Positions 1 to 8,967 of a stretch of 64,000 nucleotides of DNA are shown here, piece after piece. The stretch's first letter is position 1; each line of letters opens with the position of its first letter. The notes below the pieces were generated by a model. That model did no database searches, was not told the origin of the DNA, and saw only the letters and a program-made list of their open reading frames with translations. The stretch lies in contig JAHBXE010000003.1 of assembly GCA_019636625.1 (NCBI GenBank), forward strand, positions 165,665 through 229,664. Direction: 5' to 3'. The position numbers were made by a program, and so were the translations under genes. The DNA comes from Phycisphaeraceae bacterium (GTDB lineage: Bacteria; Planctomycetota; Phycisphaerae; Phycisphaerales; UBA1924).

Positions 1-2
1 GG

Positions 3-1049
3 GATTCCGACCGCCAGCGCATCACCCTCGCCATCGGCGTGGCGGAGAGCCTCGTCCGCCAATCCGCCGAGATCGCCAAGAAGCTCGGCCCCCGCGGCCA
101 GCGCCGTCCGCTCGTCGAGGAACTCGAGCGAATCGCGGCTGAACTGGCGGATCAGGCCCCCAACGACCCGCGTGTCATGAACCTCCAGGCCATGGTCTGC
201 TCCGCCGTGTGCGACCTCGAGCAGCAGGAGGGCCGACTCGAACAGGCCGCGGCGGCGGGGGAAAGCGCCCTGCAGATCCGCCGGCGGCTGGCCAATCTCG
301 ACCCCCGTTCCCCCCGGGCGCAGATGAACCTCTCCATCGCCATCGTGCGGACCGGCGACATCGCGCACAGTTTGGGGGATCTGGCCGCCGCCGAGCGGGC
401 CTACGCGCGGGCGCACGAGATCGACCTGCAACTGGCCCGCGCGTACCCCGACGATCCCCGTGTCATCAGCGTGCTGGGCTGGAGTTACGACCGCCTGGGG
501 ACCTTCGCCAAGATGCGGGGGGACCTGGCCGCCAGCACACAGTTACGTGCTCTGCAACTTCAAACGTTCGAGACCCTCTTCGCGCGGGAGAGCGGCGTCG
601 ATGCCTGCCGCGCGTTGAGCGAAACGCACACCCACCTGGGCCATCTGGGCAATCAGCAGGGCGACATGGCCGGGTGGCACCGGCACGCCAACATCGCCGT
701 GCACTACGCCCGACTCGCGGTCGAACGGGCGCCGACGGACCGCCTGGCCGTCGGCAACCTGATTCTCACCGAATCGGGCCGGTGGGACGCCATGTTCACG
801 GCGACGGGTGCGCTTCCCACGCGCGAAGAAGTGGAACGGGTGATCGAAGTTGCCCGGAACGCCTCAGCGGCCGACCCGTGGGACCCCCACGCGGCCCACC
901 ACGTCCGCACGGCGCTGCTCGCCGCCGTGAAGGTGGCCAAGCGATGGGGCGACGCCGCGGCCGCCGCGGAGTACGCCTCGGGCCTCGACCCCGGCCTCAC
1001 CCCGACCCAACACCCGGCGGAGCCCTCTTCGCCCACCGGTCCCCGGTGA
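3..1049 (+). CDS. TPR-repeat protein, 5'-truncated by window edge
   Basis: The frame is open from the first bases of the window, so the N-terminus lies outside it. The visible part is almost entirely helical and Ala/Arg/Leu rich. Helix pairs spaced about 34-42 residues apart resemble tetratricopeptide repeats, for example the A..AY.RAHEIDLQLARAYPDDPRV unit near residue 125 and a similar unit near residue 70. In planctomycetes such TPR tails are often the C-terminal half of a serine/threonine protein kinase whose kinase domain and membrane helix lie upstream; that is inference, since no kinase motif is visible here. A GTG at position 39 could serve as a start, but the reading frame continues upstream with similar composition (RQRITLAIG), so truncation is more likely. 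The gene converges with the protease gene downstream, only 5 bp apart. Confidence 0.75.
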   Translation, partial: DSDRQRITLAIGVAESLVRQSAEIAKKLGPRGQRRPLVEELERIAAELADQAPNDPRVMNLQAMVCSAVCDLEQQEGRLEQAAAAGESALQIRRRLANLDPRSPRAQMNLSIAIVRTGDIAHSLGDLAAAERAYARAHEIDLQLARAYPDDPRVISVLGWSYDRLGTFAKMRGDLAASTQLRALQLQTFETLFARESGVDACRALSETHTHLGHLGNQQGDMAGWHRHANIAVHYARLAVERAPTDRLAVGNLILTESGRWDAMFTATGALPTREEVERVIEVARNASAADPWDPHAAHHVRTALLAAVKVAKRWGDAAAAAEYASGLDPGLTPTQHPAEPSSPTGPR

Positions 1050-1054
1050 ACCAC

Positions 1055-3979
1055 TCAACTGCAACCCGCGGCGAACTTGTTCAGGAAACACTGGAAGTCG
1101 TTGGCCGTCAGCAGCGGGTTCCCCGTCGAGCCATCGCAGTTGGCGTACGTGTCGTTCGCCGCGTACTTGTTAAGGAAGCACTGGAAGTCGTTCGCGGTGA
1201 GCAGGGGGTTCCCGGTCGAGCCGTCGCAGTTCGCGTAGCACGAGACGGGGGTCGATGTCCCGCACAGGACGAACGCGAAGTCGCCCGCCGATGTGCTCCA
1301 CGCGCCGGCGCCTTGGCGCACGGCGTGCGCCGCCGGCGTGCCGTTGGTGCGCGCCCAGGCCCAGGTGTACCCCGGCTCGTTGCCCAGGACACTGACCCAG
1401 TACGACCCCGGCGGGAGCGCGATCGGCGCGAAGGTCACGTTGTACTGATAAATGGGCTTGTTGAACCCGCCCAGCATGAAGAGACCCGTATCGTTGAGCG
1501 CAACATCCGCGATCGTCCGTGTCGCCAGGAGGGTGCCGGGCAGACCGGCGTTGTTCGAGAAGATCCGCACCACCAGATCCTGGTTGAGCGGCGCCGTGGG
1601 GGAGGCGGCGTACGAGCCCCAGAACGTGCCCCCCGTGATCGAGAGGTTGCTCGCGCTGCTGAAGTTGTCCGCCTCCTCCTGGCCGCCGGGGACGGAGTTG
1701 AACCCGGCAAACTGCGGGTTCGGCGGGCGCTGGTCCACCAGCGTGTTGGCGCACACCGCCAGGTTGACTCCGTAGCACAGCGAGCCGTTCCAGATGCGGG
1801 GCGAGAAGTTCGTCCCGAACGGAGTATTGGAGGCCGAGCCCAGCGTCACCTCGAGCCGTCCATCGGAGTAGGACTGGTTCAGCCCGTTGCCGTTGGTGTA
1901 GGCGTGCCCCTCCACCGCTCCCGAGGTCTGCAGCCTGATCGCCAAACCGTACGTCGTATTGGCGTTGAGCGTGAAGGGCGTGTCGAGGCCGAACCCCGTC
2001 GGCGTGTTCACCGCGCTGGAAGTCCCTGTCCCCGTAGCGACCTGCGTCCACGCGCCCGCATTGGTCTCGAAGCCGACACTCGTGCCGACCTTTCGATAGA
2101 CCGTCACGTTGCAGTTCAACCCGCCGGTGCCTTCGACATTGGTGGTCAGCCCTGTCACCGTCACAGGCAACGCACCCGGCCGCACGTCCATGTACACCAT
2201 CCCGCCGTTGCTCCCGTTGTTGTTCTGCGCAAAGAGCGTCTCCAGGCACTGGCCGCTGGACGAGTTCAGCCGGTAGCCGAGCGCGCCGTTGAACACGCGG
2301 GGGCTGATGTTGGTCCCGAACGCGGTGTTGGAGGCGGAGACACCGGTAATGGTCAGGTCCGCGTTGGAATAGATCTCGTTGCTCCCGGTCCCGTTGGTGT
2401 ACGCGTGCCCGGCGCCGTTGTCGAACACGATCGCCACCCCGTACGACTGCGACCCGTTGAGCGTGAAGGTATTCCGGAGCGCCCCGAGCGTGTAGGAGTT
2501 TTCCGGACGCGGCATCCCCGCGCCCGTCGCCACCTGCGTCCAGTTCAGGATATTGGTCTCGAACCCTCTGGCCGTCCCGGGCCGGATGTACACCGTGAAG
2601 TTGAAGAAGTCGTCGTCCTCGGTGGCGGTGCCGTTGTTGGTGGCGGCGTTCCTGTTGATGTTCAGCAGGAGGTAGTTCACCTCGATCGAGCTGGTGCCCG
2701 TCGCCACATCGAAGAAGATGGACCCACCGTCACTCCCGCCGTTGTCCGAAGCGGACGTCGTGAAGAGTGCCTTGTACACCGATGTGTCGAACGGGAACGG
2801 TGTGCCCGCGGGCGCACTGAGCGCACCTTGCAATCCGGCATGATCGATCGCGGTGCCCGAGTTGAACGTGCCGGGACAGAACCCATCGGTGTGAATCCCG
2901 ATCGCCTGCTCGATGGCGATCGGCGATCCGATGAACTGCGTCACCGGCGAGCCCGAGTTGGCGTTGTCCGTGTCGGCCAGGTAGTTAATCCGGTTGCCGA
3001 CACGCCCCGCATACGCCCCCGTGTCCACCTTGTTGATCCGCTGCCACTGCACTGGAACGGCCGGAATCCCGGCCTGGTCGTTCACGATCCCATGGCCCCG
3101 TACCGTCGTCGGTGCCGTCCCGCTCGCGGGGGCGGCGCCGGCCAGGAGGTACGCGCTTCGACCCTGCGCCACCCGCGCGGGAAGCCCGGTATTCGAGTTG
3201 TTGTTGGTGTTGTACCGCGCGTACTCATCGCCCACGGCGCCGCTGTCAAACTGCTGGATCGAGGCCGCCTGCACCGGGAACTGAAACTCCACCGGCGGAG
3301 CGACAAAGACGCCACCGGCGGTCGCCGGCGGGACGTTGAACTGCATCAGGACCCCATTCTGACCGTTGCTGATGCAGTGACCCGCGGTGAGGTACTCGTT
3401 GGCCGCCTGGTTGCGCGTGATCAGCCAGCCTGTGCACCCCGTCGTGACGCGCCCGACGCGCGGATCGTTGTCCGGCACCCGGTCGTCGGTGGTGCCGCAG
3501 ATCGTGTCCGGCCCGCCCAGCGCGGTCCCCACGATCAGCGACTCAACCACCACCCGGTTCAACTCCAAGCCCGGCACGGCGTGCAACGTAACTGTTACCG
3601 CATCCCCGTTGAAGTACGCGGAGTGATTGCCCCATTCCGCCAGCGATGTCGAATCAAAGTACTGCGTCGCTCCATCGCGCACGGAGGTAATCGTGATGAA
3701 CGAACCTCCCTGGTGCCGGTTCGTCCCGGACAGGTGCGTGTCCGCCCCAAACTTCACGCGCATCCACGGCGCCCCGAACGCCTCCAGCCGACGCGTCCAC
3801 ACCGCCGATGCCTCCACGCCAACGGACGAACCACTGACCTTCTCCGGCAGATAGCCCGAATCAAGCCTCCACGGAATCTCAGCGCTCGGATCAGGCGATG
3901 CTTGCCCGAACGCGGAAGCGCACGCGGCCAATCCCGCCGCGGCGATCAGGCGGCTCTGATATCGAATAGTCCGGGCCAT
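1055..3979 (-). CDS. Secreted trypsin/V8-like serine protease with GC-type dockerin tail
   Basis: The 974-residue exported protein starts at an ATG preceded by AAGGAGA. It has a signal peptide (about residues 1-26, ending AFGQA). A chymotrypsin-fold protease domain follows: LTAGHC gives His201, Asp251 fits the acid, and NSGSP gives Ser342 in place of the usual GDSGGP. The middle holds two related beta-rich modules of about 150 residues, each with GHAYTNG and NT.FGTN.SPR.(F/W)NG motifs. A further beta domain precedes the C-terminal double dockerin-like unit with CY.NCDGS and [12 protein letters not shown] motifs and a final GCS. It probably acts on proteins outside the cell while held at the surface by the dockerin tail; the partner is unknown. 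It is a paralogue of the next gene upstream. An open frame extends 97 codons further upstream, but no signal peptide would result, so the ATG at 3979 is preferred. Confidence 0.85.
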   Translation of the reverse strand: MARTIRYQSRLIAAAGLAACASAFGQASPDPSAEIPWRLDSGYLPEKVSGSSVGVEASAVWTRRLEAFGAPWMRVKFGADTHLSGTNRHQGGSFITITSVRDGATQYFDSTSLAEWGNHSAYFNGDAVTVTLHAVPGLELNRVVVESLIVGTALGGPDTICGTTDDRVPDNDPRVGRVTTGCTGWLITRNQAANEYLTAGHCISNGQNGVLMQFNVPPATAGGVFVAPPVEFQFPVQAASIQQFDSGAVGDEYARYNTNNNSNTGLPARVAQGRSAYLLAGAAPASGTAPTTVRGHGIVNDQAGIPAVPVQWQRINKVDTGAYAGRVGNRINYLADTDNANSGSPVTQFIGSPIAIEQAIGIHTDGFCPGTFNSGTAIDHAGLQGALSAPAGTPFPFDTSVYKALFTTSASDNGGSDGGSIFFDVATGTSSIEVNYLLLNINRNAATNNGTATEDDDFFNFTVYIRPGTARGFETNILNWTQVATGAGMPRPENSYTLGALRNTFTLNGSQSYGVAIVFDNGAGHAYTNGTGSNEIYSNADLTITGVSASNTAFGTNISPRVFNGALGYRLNSSSGQCLETLFAQNNNGSNGGMVYMDVRPGALPVTVTGLTTNVEGTGGLNCNVTVYRKVGTSVGFETNAGAWTQVATGTGTSSAVNTPTGFGLDTPFTLNANTTYGLAIRLQTSGAVEGHAYTNGNGLNQSYSDGRLEVTLGSASNTPFGTNFSPRIWNGSLCYGVNLAVCANTLVDQRPPNPQFAGFNSVPGGQEEADNFSSASNLSITGGTFWGSYAASPTAPLNQDLVVRIFSNNAGLPGTLLATRTIADVALNDTGLFMLGGFNKPIYQYNVTFAPIALPPGSYWVSVLGNEPGYTWAWARTNGTPAAHAVRQGAGAWSTSAGDFAFVLCGTSTPVSCYANCDGSTGNPLLTANDFQCFLNKYAANDTYANCDGSTGNPLLTANDFQCFLNKFAAGCS

Positions 3980-4455
3980 GGGCAGTCTCCTTGATAACAA
4001 CTCGCGTGCCCCTTCGGGGTGAGCTTCGCGACACTGTAACAGAATCTCGATCGGCGCAAAGCGCCACTTCCCGTCGCATCGCCGATTCGAGCGATGTTCA
4101 ATCGGGCCACGACAGGACGCAATGGGTGTCGGCCCGGCGTCTGTGCCGGGGCACTCGCTGCTTCTTCGCTGATTTGCGGCACAATCGACCACGATGCCCC
4201 GCGACAACGAACGTGCATCACGGCAACTTCTCACAGCGCTGAACCGGTGCCCTCCCTGCTCTGAGAGCACCCGTTCCGGATCGGTCGCTCTCGTACGCGG
4301 ATGCGGAGCGGACCACGGGGCTCGTGTGGGTCAGCCTGATGGTGGCCGGGTTGAGGCGCCGCTCGAACCCTTTGAACTCGTCATAACAACCCGCGGAAAC
4401 AAAACCCCCGGCCGGAGCCGGGGGAAGGGGTTCACGCCACGGAGCGAGCGATGTG
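3980..4455. other. Intergenic region between the two protease genes
   Basis: No coding sequence is convincing here. It carries the terminator of the upstream protease (4397-4424) and must hold the promoter of the downstream protease, although no clear -35/-10 pair with standard spacing was found. The Shine-Dalgarno site of the downstream gene lies at the left edge. Confidence 0.6.
4397..4424 (-). terminator. Rho-independent terminator after dockerin protease
   Basis: A perfect 8-bp GC stem (4405-4412 with 4417-4424, four-base loop) is followed on the minus strand by TTTTGTTT. It sits 31 bp after the stop codon of the 4456-6525 gene, so that gene is probably transcribed separately from the downstream protease. 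Confidence 0.85.
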
Positions 4456-6525
4456 TTACGAGCATCCCGCCGCGAACTTGTTCAGGTAGCACTGGAAGTC
4501 GTTGGCGGTGAGCGCGGGGATCCCGGTGCTGCCGTCGCAGTTGGCGTAGGTGTCGCCCGCCGCGAACTTGTTGAGGAAGCACTGGAAGTCGTTGGCGGTC
4601 AGCAGGGGTGCGCCGGAGGACTGATCGCAGTTGGCGTAGCAGGCCGGCGAGGGCGGCGTCAGAATCGCGCTGATGCCGTAGCTGGCGCCGAAGACAGCGT
4701 TGGTGAACCCGACGATCGTCGCAAGGCCGGTGGTCGGGCTGACGCGAAGGAGCCGGCCCGAGTGCATGGTCCACAACTGGCCATCGTCGGTCACCCCGAG
4801 CCCGTTGCAGTCATTGAACCCGGTGCCCAGGCCCCCACCGATCTGCACCGGCGCCGCCGCGGGGTTGGTCCACTTCACCAGTTTGCTCGCGCCGCCGGCG
4901 TCATCGATGCCGTAGAGCGCGTTGTCCATCGGGCTGAACTCCAGGGCGCCGATGGTGCGCGTCGGATTCGTCGGCCCGATCGCCGTCGCGACGAGCGTCG
5001 AAACGTTGATCGTGCAGAGCTGGCCGTTGGCCTGCTGCACGCCGTAGAGCGTGTCGGTGGCGGGGTCGTAGCCGAGCCCGTTGATCGGGTTGGGCACGCC
5101 GGTGACCACGCCCAGGAGCGTGGCCGCGCCCGTCGACGGGTTGATGGTGTAGAGCCGCCGCTGGGCGGAGGGGAAGGTGTCGTAGTTGATGGCGTAGAAC
5201 AGGCCCGAGTTGCTGTTGTACGCCATGCCCTCCATGCGAACCGGGCCGAAGTCCACCTTCGCGAAGTTGCCGGTGTTCATGTTGAGCGTGCCGAAGTTGT
5301 TCTGGCCGTCGCCGATGGCGTAGAGCGGCGGTGTGACCACACCCTGCCCCGAAAGGCAGAGCGTCTTGGGATTGGCCAGGTAGCCCTGCAGCGTGGGATA
5401 GCTGATCGCCGTGCCCGCGTTCGAGGTTGTGCCCGGCCCGCCCGAACCGGTGCACCCGCCGTGGGTGTGGATGCCGATCACCGTTCCTTCGCTCTCGTAC
5501 ACCACCGCCGAGCCCGAGTTGCCGCCCGTCGTGTCCGTCTGGTACCGGACGGTCGTGCCGGAGAAGGACCAGTACGGGCCGACGTGCGTCTTTTGCACCT
5601 GGTTCCACGTCAGCGGCGCCAGCGCGCTGCTCGTGGTGCCGTAGCCGGTGATGCGGATGTTCTGCCCTGCGACCGGGGGTGAAACCGGCGCCGCCGGCAC
5701 CGACGCCCGCAGCGTGTAGTGCTGCCCCTGCTTCTGGAACGCGGTCATCCCCGTGTTCGAGTTGACAAAGCACGCGAAGTAGCACGCATCCAACCCGATC
5801 CCGCCGTTGTTGAACGAGACGCTCGCGGCGTCAACGGGGTACTGGTCCTCCGGCGGGGGCGCGACGATCGACCCGGTAGAAGTCGACAGCGGCACATTGA
5901 ACTGCTGCACATCCCCCGACCCAACGCCGCAGTGACCCGCCGTCAGGAAGGTCCGGTTGATGTCGTTGAAGAGCCACGTGCTGCACCCTTCCGGGACGTG
6001 ACGCGAGGAGCGGGGATCGGTGGACAGCACGCGATCGTCCGTCGGCCCGCAGATCGTGTCCGGGAAGCCCGGGTCCGGCAAACCCGCCGTCACCTCCGAG
6101 ATCGAAACCCGGCTCGGCCCCACGCCCGGCTTGGCGAACAACTCCACCTTCACCGCGTTCCCGTTGAAGTACGCGCTCGTGTTCGCCCACTGCGACAGCG
6201 ACTCCGAGTTCAGGTACTGCACCGCGCCGTCGTACAGCGACGTGATCCGCAGGTACGACCCACGCCCCTCCTCGATCGCCCCCGGCAGCGCCGTCGGCCC
6301 GAAGTTCAGCCTGAGCCACGGCGACTGCGGCACGAACACCGTCGTCGTGTACACCACGCTGTAGTCCGACCCCTTCACCGCGGGCGTCACCAATCCCGAA
6401 TCCGTCCCCCACTTCACCTGCCGGCTCTGCAGCGGATTGGTCTGTCCATGGGCCCCCGCCGCCAGCACCGTCCCCGCGCACAACGCCGCGACCCGCGGCG
6501 ACAACAGCATCCTCGAACGCGCCAT
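4456..6525 (-). CDS. Secreted trypsin/V8-like serine protease with beta-propeller-like domain and GC-type dockerin
   Basis: The 689-residue protein has a signal peptide (cleavage near GAHGQ, about residue 28). The protease domain has LTAGHC (His198), Asp246 in GIGLDACY, and GGNSGSA (Ser337). It lines up well with the neighbouring protease, including the shared TICG.TDDRV segment just before the catalytic domain. Residues of about 395-620 form YAI/LYGV/LYTI-type strands resembling DUF4394-like beta-propeller repeats (for example GLGYDPATDTLYGV). The tail has two dockerin-like units ([31 protein letters not shown]) ending GCS. The start at 6525 follows GGGAGGAA; the open frame reaches 13 codons further upstream without a better site. 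It is followed by a clear terminator. Role inferred: extracellular, surface-held endopeptidase. Confidence 0.85.
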   Translation of the reverse strand: MARSRMLLSPRVAALCAGTVLAAGAHGQTNPLQSRQVKWGTDSGLVTPAVKGSDYSVVYTTTVFVPQSPWLRLNFGPTALPGAIEEGRGSYLRITSLYDGAVQYLNSESLSQWANTSAYFNGNAVKVELFAKPGVGPSRVSISEVTAGLPDPGFPDTICGPTDDRVLSTDPRSSRHVPEGCSTWLFNDINRTFLTAGHCGVGSGDVQQFNVPLSTSTGSIVAPPPEDQYPVDAASVSFNNGGIGLDACYFACFVNSNTGMTAFQKQGQHYTLRASVPAAPVSPPVAGQNIRITGYGTTSSALAPLTWNQVQKTHVGPYWSFSGTTVRYQTDTTGGNSGSAVVYESEGTVIGIHTHGGCTGSGGPGTTSNAGTAISYPTLQGYLANPKTLCLSGQGVVTPPLYAIGDGQNNFGTLNMNTGNFAKVDFGPVRMEGMAYNSNSGLFYAINYDTFPSAQRRLYTINPSTGAATLLGVVTGVPNPINGLGYDPATDTLYGVQQANGQLCTINVSTLVATAIGPTNPTRTIGALEFSPMDNALYGIDDAGGASKLVKWTNPAAAPVQIGGGLGTGFNDCNGLGVTDDGQLWTMHSGRLLRVSPTTGLATIVGFTNAVFGASYGISAILTPPSPACYANCDQSSGAPLLTANDFQCFLNKFAAGDTYANCDGSTGIPALTANDFQCYLNKFAAGCS

Positions 6526-6689
6526 GGAGTTCCTCCCTGGTGTATGCAGAAACAACGGAACCAAGACCCTGACCCGAGCCTGACCGGAAGGCCCGCAGAT
6601 TACTTCCGTTCGCGTTTTTCAGCAAGACGTTCCTTCGAATCGCGGGTTTTTCGCCCCTCCGCCGAGCTCTTCCCGGACCTTCACCCGCC

Positions 6690-8138
6690 CTACGCCCACC
6701 GACCACGCCCCGCCTCGAACGCCCCATCCAGGTTCACCACCAGGTACCGCAGCGCATCCACCGCGTGGTCCGGCCCGTCCTTCACCGGCGCCTCCCGCCC
6801 CGGGTGCGCCTCGTCAAAGTGGTACGCCTCCAGCGCCTCGATCAACCCCCGGCACCGCGCGTGCACCAGCAGCCGCGCCGGGCCCACCCCCGGCTTGAGC
6901 CGCCTGCGAATCTGGGCAAGCCCCTCCACCACCCCGCTCCGCCGCGCCCGAACCTCCAGCCCCGCCCGCCGCAAACACGTCACGTTGCTCACCCCCGTCT
7001 GCTCGTGCCGGCTCTCTCCCGCCGGGTCCACGCCGATCCACTCCGGGCGAGGCCAGCGCGAGCCCAGCACCGCCGCAATGTGCTCGTCCAGCGTCCGCCC
7101 CGCCTCGCTCCGCTCATCCACCACCACCAGCACATCGCCGCGGCACACCGCCCACAGCACCACCGTCGGCGACCGGAAGCCAAAGTCCATCCCCGCCAGC
7201 CATCGCCCCCCGTCCGCGCGCTCCCACGCATCCCCCTCCACCACGTGCACCGCGCGATCGAACTCCGGGAACACCGTCGCCCCCCGACTCGGCCGCAGGC
7301 ACAGCATTTCCGAATCCCAATCCGCCGCCGACACGCGCGACTTGAGCACCTTCGCATCCGCCACGGTCATGTGCCCCGCCCCTCGGTCCTTGGCCCGACC
7401 GCCGCACTCGGGCCGCAGCTGGCACTCCGGCTTCCCGTCTCCCCCGCAGTCGTGCTCTTGCCCGCACCTTTCCAGCACATCCACCACACCCCACTTGAAG
7501 ACCGTTCGCGACCCACGCTCCGCCAGCAACTTCGACATCAACCCGTGCGGGCGGTGCATCGTGCTCAGGCACTCGATCGACGCACGAATCGCCAGCCCAT
7601 TGATCGTCTCCGACCGCGTCGTCAACTGCGCCGCCCTCCATACCTCCGGATCGAACAACTCCACCTCGTCGCACCGAAGCCGGTGCGGCCGCACGCCGCG
7701 CACCGACGGCTGCGACTGCGCCAGCAACTCCACCTTCGACCCGTTCACCAGCGCGATCCGCCGGTCCGTGATCCGCCCCGCCACCTTCCCCTTCAACGTC
7801 TCGCCCTCAAAGAACCGGCGCAGGTGCGCGTGCATCCGCGAGGCCTGCTCCAGCGAGCCCGCCAGGATCCGCACTTGGATCCCCGGCTTGAACAGCAGGT
7901 CCAGCACCGTCGCCACCGCCCCCAGAAATGTCTTCCCTCCGCCCCGGTTCGCCCACACGATGCAGTCCGCCGGCCTCTGCTCGCCGCCCGGCAGTCGCCC
8001 CTCAAAGAACGAATGCGCCACATACTCAAACGGCGCGCTGTGCCCCTCCACCAGCGCCTCCCGCGCCAGGTCCACCCCCAGATGATGCCGCACCCACCGG
8101 TGCAAAGCCGCCACGTCCCGAATCTCCTGCTCGCCCAT
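6690..8138 (-). CDS. Phage-type terminase large subunit (TerL)
   Basis: This is the DNA-packaging motor protein of tailed phages, which translocates DNA into a capsid and cuts it. In the 482-residue form the ATPase has Walker A ANRGGGKT (Lys69) and Walker B RLRCDE (Asp157, Glu158). The C-terminal RNase H-fold nuclease has acidic residues in AGMDFGF (Asp318), GVDPAG (Asp371) and DGPDHAVDALRY (Asp457, Asp461), so both activities look intact. A Cys cluster (about residues 225-245) lies between the two domains and may bind a metal. The ATG at 8138 is preferred; an upstream ATG at 8243 would overlap the previous gene by over 200 bp. It is last in a four-gene minus-strand operon with an HTH protein, an ABC ATPase and a GNAT enzyme. 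No portal or capsid gene is adjacent; those are near 34-38 kb. Confidence 0.9.
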   Translation of the reverse strand: MGEQEIRDVAALHRWVRHHLGVDLAREALVEGHSAPFEYVAHSFFEGRLPGGEQRPADCIVWANRGGGKTFLGAVATVLDLLFKPGIQVRILAGSLEQASRMHAHLRRFFEGETLKGKVAGRITDRRIALVNGSKVELLAQSQPSVRGVRPHRLRCDEVELFDPEVWRAAQLTTRSETINGLAIRASIECLSTMHRPHGLMSKLLAERGSRTVFKWGVVDVLERCGQEHDCGGDGKPECQLRPECGGRAKDRGAGHMTVADAKVLKSRVSAADWDSEMLCLRPSRGATVFPEFDRAVHVVEGDAWERADGGRWLAGMDFGFRSPTVVLWAVCRGDVLVVVDERSEAGRTLDEHIAAVLGSRWPRPEWIGVDPAGESRHEQTGVSNVTCLRRAGLEVRARRSGVVEGLAQIRRRLKPGVGPARLLVHARCRGLIEALEAYHFDEAHPGREAPVKDGPDHAVDALRYLVVNLDGAFEAGRGRWA

Positions 8139-8967
8139 CCCCCCACTCCCCCGCGGCCGTGCCGCGACATTGGGGGGCACTCTTCTCGTCCCGGTGACCG
8201 TGCCGCTCGCACGCCCACTCGTCTCGCTCTCCTCCAGCCTCACCCGCCGTGTACGCCACGGGCGGAAACCTCCACGCCGCGGCGGCGGCGCACGCCATCT
8301 CCCTCACGCTCCGAATCCCCCGCGTCGCCCGCGATGCCTCCGCCCATACCCGCAGCGCCCGCTCCACGCGCCCATTCCCCACCGTTCCCGCCAGCAGCGC
8401 CGCAGGCCCCACCCCCTCCTCCCTCAGCACCCGCCGCAATCTCGCGTCGCGCGCCGACACGCCCCTGTGGTGCGCCGTCATCCCCGCACGCTCGAAGAAC
8501 GGGCACACACGCGACATCTTCCCCACCGCCTCCGTCAGGGGCGTACGCGGACGCGCCAGGTAGGCCCGCACCAGCCGCGTCGCCAGCCCGATCCCCCGGT
8601 ACCGCGGGTCCACGATCACGCGCGAGATCGTCCGCAGCACGTCGTTCACCCGGCGCGCCGCCTCCCGCTTGTCCACCCCATCAAACACCCCCGGCCACGC
8701 CCGCCCCCGCCACCACGCGTTCAGCACCGGCCGCGACACCACCAGGCACGCCACCGGCTCCCCATCGCTCTCCATCACCAGCACCTCGCACACCGTCGCC
8801 GGGCGCTCGCCCCGGTAATGAAACCGCGAGAGAGATTCTCCACTCGCCCACGACGCCCCCCGCCGCAGCACCAGGCCCGCCCCCGGATCGACGCCCTCCC
8901 GCGGCATCGCCTCGAACCGCTCCACGATCGACGCCATCGCCCCCCCCCTCCCCGCCGCTCCCGTCAC
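8026..8967 (-). CDS. Mom-like GNAT-fold enzyme, candidate DNA-base modifier
   Basis: A GNAT fold is supported by the acyl-CoA-loop-like segment SRVIVDPRYRGIGLATRLV and the later CPFFERAGM strand. Near residue 50 there is a FHYRG motif. Phage Mu Mom, a GNAT-like enzyme that modifies adenine in DNA, has a functionally important His-Tyr pair, and the V.P.YRG.GLA ... PFFE.AGM pattern also fits Mom-like proteins. COG2401 describes ABC ATPases fused to such a predicted acyltransferase; here the two halves are separate neighbouring genes. The GTG start overlaps the stop of the ABC gene as GTGA, so translation is probably coupled; an internal ATG at 8937 is an alternative. The last 40 or so residues are Gly/Ala rich and overlap the TerL start, so the true end may be shorter. 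Function is inferred and has not been shown. Confidence 0.65.
   Translation of the reverse strand: MTGAAGRGGAMASIVERFEAMPREGVDPGAGLVLRRGASWASGESLSRFHYRGERPATVCEVLVMESDGEPVACLVVSRPVLNAWWRGRAWPGVFDGVDKREAARRVNDVLRTISRVIVDPRYRGIGLATRLVRAYLARPRTPLTEAVGKMSRVCPFFERAGMTAHHRGVSARDARLRRVLREEGVGPAALLAGTVGNGRVERALRVWAEASRATRGIRSVREMACAAAAAWRFPPVAYTAGEAGGERDEWACERHGHRDEKSAPQCRGTAAGEWGDGRAGDSGRGGFAPVGAASSGGGPGAGGAGGGAQRAV

Noticed and set aside
209..3994. Long plus-strand open frame opposite the first protease
   Set aside because: It is Arg/Pro/Gly-rich with no domain or signal, and it is antisense to a gene with a clear signal peptide and catalytic motifs. Long shadow frames are expected at this GC content.
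8138..8243. Upstream ATG of TerL at 8243
   Set aside because: It would overlap the GNAT gene by over 200 bp and add a low-complexity leader; the ATG at 8138 begins the conserved part.
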